From Deroplatys truncata (lineage: Eukaryota; Arthropoda; Insecta; Mantodea; Mantidae): 64,000 nt of DNA. The position numbers and the translations under genes were made by a program. Under the pieces are notes generated by a model. The model ran no database searches. It saw only the letters and a list, made by a program, of their open reading frames with translations, and was not told where the DNA came from. The stretch's first letter is position 1. Every line of letters starts with the position of its first letter. Below, piece after piece: positions 54,266 to 63,643 of the stretch. The stretch is from assembly GCA_030765065.1 (NCBI GenBank), contig CM060989.1, positions 40,167,501 to 40,231,500 of the forward strand, given 5' to 3'.

Positions 54266-55957
54266 CTTTCTCTACTACGTATAGTAAGTAGGGGAAGTAT
54301 TGTATTCCACCCAAAAATTCAATACCGAGATTTCACCGGAAATACATGTTTTGAGACCCCCTGAATCCAAAAAAATCGGATGCGTTACACTCACACGACT
54401 CTCTACTCTTGTACAAACTATTTTTACAAACGCTGATTCTCCATCTACTTCATGTTAATCGAGACAAACATTTGCAGACTCTATCTTATTGCTAATTTTC
54501 TTGTAGATGTAAGGGGAATATATATTTACAAGGGTAATTTGGAAATACAGTAGCCTTTAAGCACATACATATCTCTTAATAGCTGGTTGCTAGGTGCAGC
54601 ACCATTCCCTTCCCCACAGATTAATACTCTTTGCATATCCAAGACAAAAAAAGAATAACGAATTCCCATTTGAGAAAATAAGTATTGAAAAATTTAAGGG
54701 AATAACAAGCAATATCTCGAAAATGGTTCACTCAACAAAAAAAATGTATATGACATATGTTGTGTATTTTAACGCGATCTACATTTTTTGTGTAGTAAAA
54801 TTTTGTCTATCTCTTATGGTTTACCAGTTATGGAAAAGTCGTTCACAATGAAGAATACTTTTGGAGACATTCCCAGAAAATTCACGATATACATTTTATT
54901 TGTCATAAAAATATCTTAAACATATGATATTTTAATCAAAATCGTTAGAGCCATTTTTGAGAAAATTAAAATTTTCGAAAAATCTTCCATGTAAAGGGTA
55001 ATCTGGGGTGGGGGGATTTTCTCGAAAACCTTCGTGTCGCATCCTTGGAAGATACTGTACCTTAATACCAAGTTTGGTGTTTATCCGACTGTTCGTTTCT
55101 GAGTTATGCTGTTCACAGACAGACACACACACGGACATGTTTCCAAAAACGCTTTTTTTGGATTCAGGGATCTCAAATCATGTATTTCCGGTGAAATCTC
55201 GGTATCGAATTTTTGGGTGGAATACAATACTTCCCCTACTTACTATACGTAGTAGAGAAAGTAAAAAAGCATTTTTGGAAACATGGCCGTGTATGTGTCT
55301 GTGTGTGTGTCTGTGAACAGCATAACTCAGAAACGAACAGTCGGATAAACACCAAACTTGGTATTAAGGTTCAGTATCTTCCAGAGATGCAACACGAAGG
55401 TTTTCAAGAAAATCCCCCCACCCCAGATTACCCTTTACATGGAACATTTTTCGAACATTTTAATTTTCTCAAAAATGGCTCTAACGATTTTGATTAAAAG
55501 ATCATATGCTTAAGATATTTTCATGACAAATGAAATGTATATCTCGAATTTTCTGGGAATGTCTCCAAAAGTATTCTTCATTGTGTACGACTTTTGCATA
55601 ACTGGTAAACCATAAGAGATAGACAACATTTTACTGTACAAAAAATGTAGATCGCGTTAAAATACACAATTTACGTTATATACATTTTTGTTGTTGGGTG
55701 AAAAATTTTCGAGATATTCTTGTTACTCCCTTAAATTTTCCAACACTTATACTTTATCTCAAATTCGTTATTCGTTATGGAATACTCCACATAGCAACCA
55801 GCTCTTAAAATATTTGAATATCGCTTAAAGCCTTCCAATTCCCCTTGCATCTACAAGAAAATTAGCAATAAGATTAACATCTCGATTAACATGAAGCATA
55901 TGGAGAATAAGAGTTTGTAAAAATAGTTTGTACAAGAGTAGAGAAAGTCATGTGAAT
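54266..55957 (+). repeat. R860 copy m (outer), inserted in mariner D2
   Basis: The first ~100 bp are at 54266-54368 (CTTTCTCTACTACGTATAG...CCCCCTGAATCC). The remainder is at 55269-55957, ending TGTGAATGTAAC, where it is truncated just before its CACATCAG end. The gap is filled by an inverted copy (54377-55261). Confidence 0.85.
54377..55261 (-). repeat. R860 copy m-inner, inverted, nested in copy m
   Basis: 885 bp, from CGGATGCGTTACACTCACAC to TACGTAGTAGAGAAAG. It entered the same internal A-rich tract of the host R860 that was hit in copy c. AAAAAAAT (54369-54376) lies on one side and TAAAAAA (55262-55268) on the other. Confidence 0.85.
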
Positions 55958-56548
55958 GTAACTGTACCTTACTATTACCATGAAACCATTGGGGAAATTT
56001 TCGTTAGTTTCCTTATACCAACTTTCACTTTTTTTTCTCTCCTTGGTCGGTAACCAGATAAACACATGCTTCATACAACTTTCTGCTGTTAGTGGCACGT
56101 TCTGCAATGTGTTTAGGCAATAGCTTGTATCCCCGGCTCTTATGGCACTTTTCTAGATTCAAATTCTGGTTGATTATGGTGTTCACGGTAGTAACAGAGA
56201 TCCCTAATTACAGTGCAATGACCTCTGAGTTCTAAATTATTTCCAGGGTACGACTGGGGGCCAGTCGTGGATTTCCCTATTTCTTGGCCTTTGGAATAAG
56301 TCCTGATGTGGCCTTACCTTTTATGTTGAGTGCACATGAGATCACTTTCTTGGATACGGTAAAACCACGCGCCTCTTGACTCTTTAATAATCTTAGAATA
56401 CATGTATTTTGCATCGGAAAGGGCAACAATGTATCTTTATCAGTGATACACCAATACTGCTGAACTTTCATTCGGTTCCACATGTTTCAGCGCGGAGCTA
56501 TTATGCTCGTCTGATACTGTTATCATAGATCGAGAACAACCCTCCGTA

Positions 56549-56760
56549 TTCCATCCAAGAATGCGATATCCAGATTTAATTGCAAATACATGTTTTGAGG
56601 TTCCCTGCATGAAAAGCTTACAAAAGGTCCTATTTGTCTGTGAAGAAAATAACTGAAAGATGTAAAGTGGGAGAGCTTCGAATTTATTTCAATATCTTCC
56701 GAAGATACGACAGGAACAGTTTCAGAAATATTGTACCACACCAGAAACCGTGAAATGTAG
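56549..56760 (+). repeat. old R860 remnant next to mariner D2
   Basis: TTCCATCCAAGAATGCGATA and CAAATACATGTTTTGAGG keep the R860 order but are heavily diverged. The short piece before 53776 (TTTACTTCAAGGAGAG) may be its first bases, which would make D2 an insertion into this older copy. Confidence 0.5.
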
Positions 56761-56923
56761 TAGTCTGAACCTATAGCAGACGTCTAAAGTCCTGAAACCG
56801 TAAACGATGAGAAAAGGTGAGGCAGTATTTTTAACACTTAAATGATTTCAGTCTAATTATATAATATAAAATTCAATAACAGCCCGCCTTAAAGCAAAAT
56901 GTGTATAAATAAAAATATAAAAA

Positions 56924-57693
56924 TGTACGTAACAGCCATTGTATTAATGTTTATATTATTATGTACATGTTTAATAATGTTATGTGAATGTATTACGTAA
57001 TTTAATAATGTAGGAGCTGTGAGAATAATAGGTCAAAAATTGCTAACAATGAGGTAACCTTGAGGCAATAATGAATTAGAAAGTTTAATAATGCTATGAG
57101 ACAGTTTATAAATAGCCAATCAACAACCAGAAAACCTGAAAGTAAAATAAAAGTATTCTATTGGAGTAGGATTAGCCAATCAGAAACAGATAGAGCAAAT
57201 TGTACAAATTCAGAAGTCAGTTGCTAGCAGACAGCGTTCCTAATCGGACGTGAGACGCGTCCTCGAGAAGTTTAATACGTATTTAGTGTGAGACAAAAAT
57301 AGTTTACGTGTTAAAAAGTGCAAGTAATTAATAAATAATCTCACAGCTCTCTATATCAGTGAAGTGTTATTTAAATAATGTCAAGAACTAATAAAAGGAG
57401 TGAAGTAAAAATTATAATCTGTGTAAGTCTACATTCTTAGCCGCACCACTCCCTGCAAAGAAATACATGTCTCTAACAATAATACTGACGCAGCCGAGGC
57501 AAACATAAATATATAATATTTAAAGAAACAGTCAAATTACAAACTTAATATTTTTAAACTTGGGGCAAAGGCCACCGGAAAGTAAATTTGGGGCGAAGCC
57601 TACCGGAAACTTTGTACCATACGGTTGCAACTACTTCAAGTTCGGCTCCCCAACAGTCGAAATATAACTCCTCCTTCAATACAACCTACTTCA
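56924..57693 (+). repeat. LTR-like unit, a second family
   Basis: Contains CCAAT words, a TATA box (TATAAATAG, 57107-57115), several AATAAA-type signals (around 57330 and 57387), and ends ...CTTCA followed by AAT and TGGCTTACCATACGTGAAGC, a variant of the primer-binding site seen after the other LTRs. Just upstream, TTCGGCTCCCCAACAGTCG is another primer-site-like word. The 5' boundary is uncertain. Confidence 0.45.
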
Positions 57694-57715
57694 AATTGGC
57701 TTACCATACGTGAAG

Positions 57716-58084
57716 CAACAAATACTTCTTCGAAGGGCACCAAAGTTCCCGAAAGTGTAGAAGCGAAGGAGGATACCTAAGAGAAGCACACACTTTTTAA
57801 GTTATTGCATTAAGGGAATATCTCTAGCAAGTGTCATTCTGAGCAGTGAGTTATAAATGCAAGTCTCTCTAGTCATTATCCACATTTGTATCAAGTCCTA
57901 GCACAAACAATTTAATTTATTTTACAGATTATTCAATAAGAACAGAGAGTTCATCTTACTATTAATGCATATATTAATATATTCATTTCCTACTGTATCA
58001 GGTTTGCTGGAGTGCAGATGGGTCATTATCTATTTGCAATAATTTCTTGGTGTATATTCACCTCTAAATGAGGAAATCATTGTA
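57716..58084. other. no recognisable feature
   Basis: Spacer between the LTR-like unit and the transposase tail. It may be leader sequence of that LTR unit, but no gag was seen. Confidence 0.4.
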
Positions 58085-58149
58085 GATCGACAAAGAAGGA
58101 ACAGAAAAAGCCAAAGACTACTAAGAAGAAGAGTCTCTTACATAAACGT

Positions 58150-58529
58150 CTAGTTTTCTTCTTCTATGAACTTCAAGACAGCCAGGATGATCGCCTTGTT
58201 ATCTATGTATCGCCGAACTTTTTTTCTATGGGGTTACTTAAAAGACAGGGTTTATGCCACACGTCCCCAGACATTGGACGATCTGAAGCACATCACACAG
58301 GAGATTCAAGCTATCGACAACAGAGTCCTCTAACGAGTGGCCAGTAACATGAAACGACGTGCAGTTGTGCCTTATGCAGGATGGAGGACATTTTCAACAT
58401 TTGCTATAGAGGTAAATAAATAATCTCCCAAAATTCCTCTGCATTTCAGGTATAATAAGTTCTCGCTAGTATAACTCGTTTTGAAACAATTAAAGAAATA
58501 AATATGTGAGTTCTTCATAAATCACCCTG
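58150..58529 (+). pseudogene. transposase C-terminal fragment with right transposon end
   Basis: The frame reads FFLWGYLKDRVYATRPQTL, then DDLKHITQEIQAIDNRVL, a TAA in place of Gln, and RVASNMKRRAVV followed by a frame change at the expected '..DGGHFQHLL' end. This is the standard tail of insect IS630-Tc1-mariner transposases. About 90 bp downstream the element's right end, ATCACCCTG, meets TA (58530-58531). The 5' part of the gene is missing. Confidence 0.75.
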
Positions 58530-58625
58530 TACAAGAAAGTTGAGTTCTGCGTACATGACGTCAAAGCGGTATAGAAGAATGTGATAACTCGAAGGGGAAT
58601 AATACAGGGGTATGTTCTCTCACCG

Positions 58626-58920
58626 TCCTGTGTCGTGGCGCAATCTGGTTTTCTGGTTTCCAGCCACGGAATGCGTCCGGGTTCGATCCACCCATAGGGG
58701 TGCGGATTTTAGGTCCCGGGTAGAGGACCGGTGACCACTCAGTATAATGAGCTTAGATAGGCAGCGGTCCTGGCCTCGTGAGCCAACATTCCGGCTGGGG
58801 ATGCGTGATGCTGGACACATCATCTCCCCGTATCGGTTGGAAAATCGCCCACTTCTGCCGTGCATACGTGGGCGTGAGGCGACCTGTAGTGCCACAGGAT
58901 TTATTTATTTTATTTATATT
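58626..58920 (+). repeat. tRNA-derived SINE (SINE-2), copy 2
   Basis: TCGTGGCGCAATCTGGTTTT (A-box-like), GGGTTCGATCCA (58679-58690, B box), then CCAACATTCCGGCTGGGG, CCCCGTATCGGTTGGA and CGTGGGCGTGAGG, as at 11780-12122. The tail is TTTATTTATTTTATTTAT. Confidence 0.8.
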
Positions 58921-58937
58921 TTCTCAAAGATACTTTT

Positions 58938-59230
58938 TAATTTTTTTTGTGGATGATATACCGGAAGTGATGAATACAGTTGAAGCTGATGCGCCTAATA
59001 CAGAAATATCCCCATACCACACGATCTGCTATATGCGGATGATTTAATTTTAATGTCCACATCAACTGCCAGGCTGCAACGAGAATTAAATCGCTTAGAA
59101 TCATGTTGTAAGGAATGGGGAATGGCAGTAAATGAAATGAAAACTAAAACATTAACGCCCAAGAATGGAACGGTATATAACAGCAAGGAGATCTGGACAT
59201 ACACGGGACATATATTGGAGAATGTTGAAA
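58938..59230 (+). pseudogene. LINE reverse transcriptase with YADD box, part 1
   Basis: FFVDDIPEVMNTVEADAPNT, a frame change, then LLYADDLILMSTSTARLQRE (YADD at 59032-59043), LNRLESCCKEWGMAVNEMK and KTKTLTPKNG. 'LLYADDLILMS.S...LQ..LN.L..YC..W.M.VN..KTK' is the palm and thumb of a non-LTR retrotransposon reverse transcriptase. The first part of the gene is missing and the sequence stops at 59232, where a mariner terminus begins. Confidence 0.85.
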
Positions 59231-59232
59231 TA

Positions 59233-59935
59233 CGAGGGTGGTTTTTAAAGTAGGGTCCGTTATGCAATAAAATAGGAACAACTATTTTATTCGTTCTATA
59301 TAATTTAAGCTTTCTTTCCACACAAGTTTCACAATCAATGAAATGTCTGGTGTAGAAAGTTCGCCACCAGTATATAAAACAATCGTAAAGTTTAGGATGT
59401 ATTTTTTCTCAGTCTACGAGTCTCCGGTAGAAGAAATTGCATTATTGCTATCTTGGTTTCAAGGGATGGGGAATGAAACTAGTGGTACGGAAGTCGGCTC
59501 TTTATCACGAGCAAATTAAAGGAAACTATAGGGAATCTGCTAGTTAATGTGATGTAACCAAAACAGATGACTCATTATTTATGTCTTTCAAGAAGCTTTA
59601 GTACATGTGCCGCATATGTCCCTTAAGAGATTATCACAGATAATTAATTTAACTCCAGAAATTGCTACACGTTTACTAGAGTTCTGGCGGCAGAAGCCTG
59701 TGACGAGGTTCTAACAAACGTGTGCTGCGCTAAGACAAATGTTCCAAAAACATTTATAACAGGTAGAAAAGTAGGGTAAGGTAAAAAGTACACTATCGGA
59801 AAATATTTAGTGATTCGTACTTTTAAAATACGCATTTACCCGCCTGATCGTCATATTGTGCATGAACGGAAATAGGGAGGGGCAGCAGCAAATAAACAAC
59901 ACAAAACGTAAATGCATAGTAAAAACCGTAATCAT
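59233..59935 (+). mobile_element. mariner-type remnant (family C-like) inside the LINE
   Basis: CGAGGGTGGTTTTTAAAGTA follows TA (59231-59232) and resembles the family C terminus at 40030 and the lone end at 63430. A fragment QEALVHVPHMSLKRLSQIIN (about 59590-59650) looks like the second helix-turn-helix of a mariner-type transposase. No right terminus was found and the rest is unrecognisable. Confidence 0.45.
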
Positions 59936-59939
59936 TAAA

Positions 59940-60156
59940 TTCTCTTATGAACGTTCCTGACCTACCAATGAGGACAATGGAGATGGTATACAGAGCGGTT
60001 GTTAGGTCTAGTCTATCATACTGGGCAGAAATCTGGGGGTGTGAAAGACTGAACCATATGCAGGTGGATTTTCTGAAGTGAATTCTAAGGTGAGGAAGGG
60101 TACTGCAAATTGTGGGATTCTTAAAGAATTTGGCTTATACAATGAAATCATATATT
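59940..60156 (+). pseudogene. LINE reverse transcriptase, part 2
   Basis: TMEMVYRAVVRSSLSYWAEI and WGCERLNHMQVDFLK match the region after the palm ('..Y..V..S.L.Y..E.W....'). It is the continuation of the LINE at 58938, split from it by the mariner-type remnant and from its tail by R860 copy n. Confidence 0.65.
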
Positions 60157-60163
60157 TAAAAAT

Positions 60164-61019
60164 CTGATGTGTTACACTCACATGACTTTCTCTACTCTTG
60201 TACAAACTATTTTTACAAACGCTTATTCTCCATATGCTTCATGTTAATCGAGATATCGAGATGTCAATCTTATTGGTAATATTCATGTAGATGCAAGGAG
60301 AATATGCTAGGTTTTAAGCGATAGTCAAATACTTTAACGCTGGTTGCTATGTGGCGCATTCCATTCTCTTTGCATGTCCAGGACATAAAAAAATGAATAA
60401 CGAATTTGAGAAAAAGTATAAGTATTGGAAAATTTAGGGAATAACAAACAATATCTCGAAAACGGTTCACTCAACAAAAGAAATGTGTATGACATAAATT
60501 GTGTATTTTAACGCGATCTACATCTTTTGTGTAGTAAAATTTTGTCTATCTCTTATGGTTTACCAGTTATGCAAAAGTCGTTCACAATGAAGAATACTTT
60601 TGGAGACATTCCCAGAAAATTCGAGATATACATTTCATTTCTCATGGCAATATGTTAAACATATGATATTTTAATCAACATCCTTAGAGCCATTTTTGAG
60701 AAAATTAAAATTTTCGAAAAATGTTCCATGTAAAGGGTAGTCTCGGGTGTGGGGATTTTCTTGAAAACCTTCGTGTCGCATTTCTGGTAATGCTGAACCT
60801 AAATACCAAGTTTGGTGTTTATCCGACTGTTTGTTTCTGAGTTATGCTGTTCACAGACACACACACACACACACAGACACACACACGGACATGTTTCCAA
60901 AAATTCTTTTTTTTTTGGATTCAGGGAGTCTCAAAACATGTATTTCCGGTGAAATCTCAGTATCGAATTTTTGAGTGGAATACAATACTTCCCCTACTTA
61001 CTATACGTAGTAGAGAAAG
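60164..61019 (-). repeat. R860 copy n, full length, inserted in the LINE
   Basis: Flanked by identical TAAAAAT (60157-60163 and 61020-61026). 856 bp, from CTGATGTGTTACACTCACAT to TACGTAGTAGAGAAAG. With copy j (opposite orientation, same heptamer complemented) it defines the element's ends. Confidence 0.92.
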
Positions 61020-61139
61020 TAAAAATATGGGCAGTTAAATAATGGTTACACATAGTACGGGGAAATCAGCCACTTTCAGGATGAAAAATGTGTGATGGGC
61101 AACGAAATTGCTCAAGGGCTTAAAAGAAATTGGGCTAGA

Positions 61140-61540
61140 GTACATTTGATTACGCGGGAGGGACATGGGGTGTAGCGAGTGGAAGATAATTTAGAGACGA
61201 CTGCGCGATATTGACAGACACAAATTTGGAATCCAGCGTGTGGCTAAAATTTCACTTAACTTACAGTGTCAAACAGCGCGGGGTTGGGGAGGGAGGCCTA
61301 TTTAGATAACTGTACATGAGAACAAGAAGTGGTAAGATTGGGTGCCTGGAAAGACAATACATTAATTGATGAACCGAGGTGAGAATATGTCTACCCTGTG
61401 GTGAAGCGTAAACATGGAGTCATATTCTGGTAGAGTGCAGAGAAACAGATTAGTAAGAAAACAATATTTATCACCACAGTTTCTGGATTCTAGTAGAGGA
61501 ATCAAGGCTTACTAGGATATATTTATTATATTAACATTTA
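61140..61540 (+). pseudogene. LINE C-terminal tail, part 3
   Basis: Fragments in shifting frames: RDIDRHKFGIQRVAKISLNL, then RLGAWKDNTLIDEP and, in the next frame, STLW-SVNMESYSGRVQRNR and LVRKQYLSPQFLDSS. The layout 'CP.C....ET..HIL.EC......R....' is the usual end of several LINE clades. Stops and frameshifts are frequent. No poly-A tail or target duplication was fixed. Confidence 0.5.
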
Positions 61541-61677
61541 CTATACGACTTAACATACTTCCATTTTTGAATAATGAAGTTATATTTGTGAACTCCTCAT
61601 AAAGTGAACATGTGATACGTTTAAAAACATTTGCAAAATAAAATAGCTAAAAATACTACTCGTTATATAAATATATA

Positions 61678-62774
61678 CGAGGGTGGTCCCTGAAGTACCC
61701 GACCTGACGTACATCAGCGGTTGTTGTTTCAAACAAATGACTGTGGTAGAAAGTATTACCCTTATAAAGCTTAAGTTTCACGATGCTACGTTGTTTAGTA
61801 TTGTTTGGCAGCCATTTATAGTGAACTCTCTCAGCGAATTTGTAAACATGAATAAAACTGGCCATCGTTATGTGATACAATACTTTCATTTTAAAAGGTC
61901 TAAGTCCAACTAATATTAAAACTGAGCTAGATTCTACTCTGGGAGAGTCTGCTCCTTCGTTTACAACAGTAAAATATTCGGTGGCAGAGTTTAAACCAGG
62001 CCGTACGAGCTGCCAAGACGAACATCGCAGTGGTCGACCAAATGAGGTGACCACACCAGAAATTGTCAAGAAAATCCACAAAATCGTATTGGATGACCGT
62101 AGACTGAAAGTGTGCGAGCTAGCAGACATCGTGGGAACTTCAAAAAGTGCTGTACATCGCATACTAACTGAAAAATTAGACAGGAGAAAGCTGTGCGCAA
62201 GATGGAAGCCGCGTTTATTCACAATGGAACAAAAACAGCGTCGTGAGGATGTTTCAGTCGAGTGTTTGGCATGTTTGGCTGCAATAAAACCGAGTTTCTG
62301 CGTCGATTCATAACCATGGGTGAAACATGGGTCCATCACTTCACACCTGAGATGAAAGAGCAGTCAAAACAGTGGATTGAAAGGGGAGAATCGGCTCCAA
62401 AGTAGGCGAAGACAGTTCCATCTGCAGGCAAAGTCATGGCGTCAGTTTTTTTGGGATGCGCGTGGGTTAATTTTCATCGATTATCTTCAAAAAGGAAAAG
62501 CAATCAATGGCGAGTATTATACAAACTTATTATTTGAATGATGAAATCAAGCAAAAACGGCCGCATTTAGCGAAAAAGAAAGTTTTGTTTCATCAAGACA
62601 ATGCATCATTATCGCCATGGCCAAAATCAATGAGTTAAAGTTCGAATTGCTTCCTCATGCACCCTATTCGCCAGACTTAGTCACCTCTATGAGACTATGT
62701 AGAAAAATAAGGATGTTTTTTCCCAAAATTTTTGTGTTTTCTTTGTTAGTGGAGTACTTCTGAGACAGCCCTCG
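61678..62774 (+). mobile_element. mariner transposon, family A, copy A3, internally deleted
   Basis: TA flanks both sides (61676-61677, 62775-62776). Left terminus CGAGGGTGGTCCCTGAAGTA; right, complemented, CGAGGGCTGTCTCAGAAGTA. 1,097 bp, about 190 bp shorter than A2 because of deletions in the last third of the gene. Confidence 0.92.
61848..62700 (+). pseudogene. mariner transposase, family A (copy A3)
   Basis: Starts MNKTGHRYVIQYFHFK (ATG at 61848). An inserted base then breaks the frame. It resumes as VAEFKPGRTSCQDEHRSGRP, ELADIVGTSKSAVHRILTEK and RKLCARWKPRLFTMEQKQ. The first catalytic Asp is Gly (ITMGETWVHHF). Small deletions remove residues before and after HQDNA, and about 170 bp after SPDL are gone, taking the third Asp. 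The 227-codon minus-strand frame across this copy is the longest open frame in the window, but is purely antisense. Confidence 0.9.
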
Positions 62775-63429
62775 TAATTTACTTTTATTTCAACCTTCAA
62801 TTACAGATAGCATAAAGTTTGCACGCTTGTAAGTAAACGCTTTCACACGTGGAATTAAACACACGTCTGTGCTGGTGTACAAGTATTTGCAGATGATTTC
62901 ATCCTGATGTCAGCAACTCCAATTAATGTTTCTTCTGACTGGTGAGTACAATCGATGACGAATTGCGGAGCACATCGCTTTTCTTCAAGAGAGGAAAATG
63001 ATCGCTTCCATTACAAGAGCTCTAGAATCTGAATACATTTCGTAGAGTGATGCAAACTCTGAATTTCCAAAGCCCGCATTCGTGTCATTATAGGGGTAAC
63101 ACTTATTGTTGAGAAAAATCGCATGTGATATATTCATAACACTTTATCTATCAAAGCCATATATCTATTATATGTTACAGTAATCATATAAAAATAATTC
63201 TTCTAACCACAAGAAACAGGATTCTTGTAAAGTTGTATGGATTTCGTGATAAGCAGTGGATCAATAGAAAGAACTTGTTATACGTCTAAACATAGATGAA
63301 TAGAGAGATCATTATTTTGATTTAATAATTTTTTTTTCAAAACAAAAATTCCTTTTTGCAATTATGTACAAAAGCTTTAATAATATAAAAAGAAGGATCT
63401 CAATACGAAATATATACATATAAATGTTA
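62775..63429. other. no recognisable gene
   Basis: AT-rich spacer. A short YKYLQMISS/LMSATPINVSSDW-like scrap at about 62878-62945 is reminiscent of a LINE 'YADDF.LMS' region in a damaged frame, but is too short to call. Confidence 0.35.
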
Positions 63430-63490
63430 CGAGGGATGTTTTATAAGTATGGTCCATTATGGAATAAAATAACTAAATATTTTGGTTAAC
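63430..63490 (+). mobile_element. lone mariner-type terminus
   Basis: CGAGGGATGTTTTATAAGTA after TA (63428-63429), followed by TGGTCCATTATGGAATAAAA, matches the start of the remnant at 59233 (GGGTCCGTTATGCAATAAAA). Nothing more of the element follows because R860 copy o begins. Confidence 0.5.
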
Positions 63491-63495
63491 TAATT

Positions 63496-63585
63496 ACTTT
63501 CTCTACTACGTATAGTAAGTAGGGGAAGTATTGTATTCCATCCAAAAATTCGATACCGAGATTTCACTGGAAATATATGTTTTGA

Positions 63586-63643
<58 letters not shown>

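Larger units (their letters stand above)
53870..56483 (-). pseudogene. family D transposase (copy D2), interrupted
   Basis: On the minus strand the N-terminal half starts MWNRMKVQQYW (ATG ending at 56483) and includes RGFTVSKKVISCALNIKGKA (helix-turn-helix region) and, further on, ESWYKETNENFPNGFMV. After the insertion the frame resumes with NVLIPIFYTEIPALYGSDLS, KVWLHQDKALSHTSASSYK (second Asp) and MEFCALEFLKRAL. As in D1, the third acidic position is Glu. The insertion, a stop and several frame changes make it inactive. Confidence 0.75.
53778..56546 (-). mobile_element. mariner-type transposon, family D, copy D2, split by R860
   Basis: TA flanks both ends (53776-53777, 56547-56548). The right end, complemented, reads CGGAGGGTTGTTCTCGATC and the left end reads CAGAGTATTGTTCGCAATC, matching the D1 termini. 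The C-terminal half lies at 53778-54265 and the N-terminal half at 55958-56546. Between them an R860 (itself holding another R860) has inserted, with loss of about 30 bp of family D sequence. Confidence 0.82.

Noticed and set aside
60164-61019. R860 as a classic TIR transposon or MITE
   Set aside because: CTTTCTCTAC is terminal at one end but about 22 bases inside the other, so the ends are not terminal inverted repeats.
61656-62339. Longest open frame in the window (227 codons, minus strand)
   Set aside because: It lies wholly across mariner copy A3 and is the antisense of the transposase gene; no domain of its own. The 156-codon frame at 9216-9686 and the 160-codon frame at 36610-37092 are antisense shadows of A1 and B2 in the same way.
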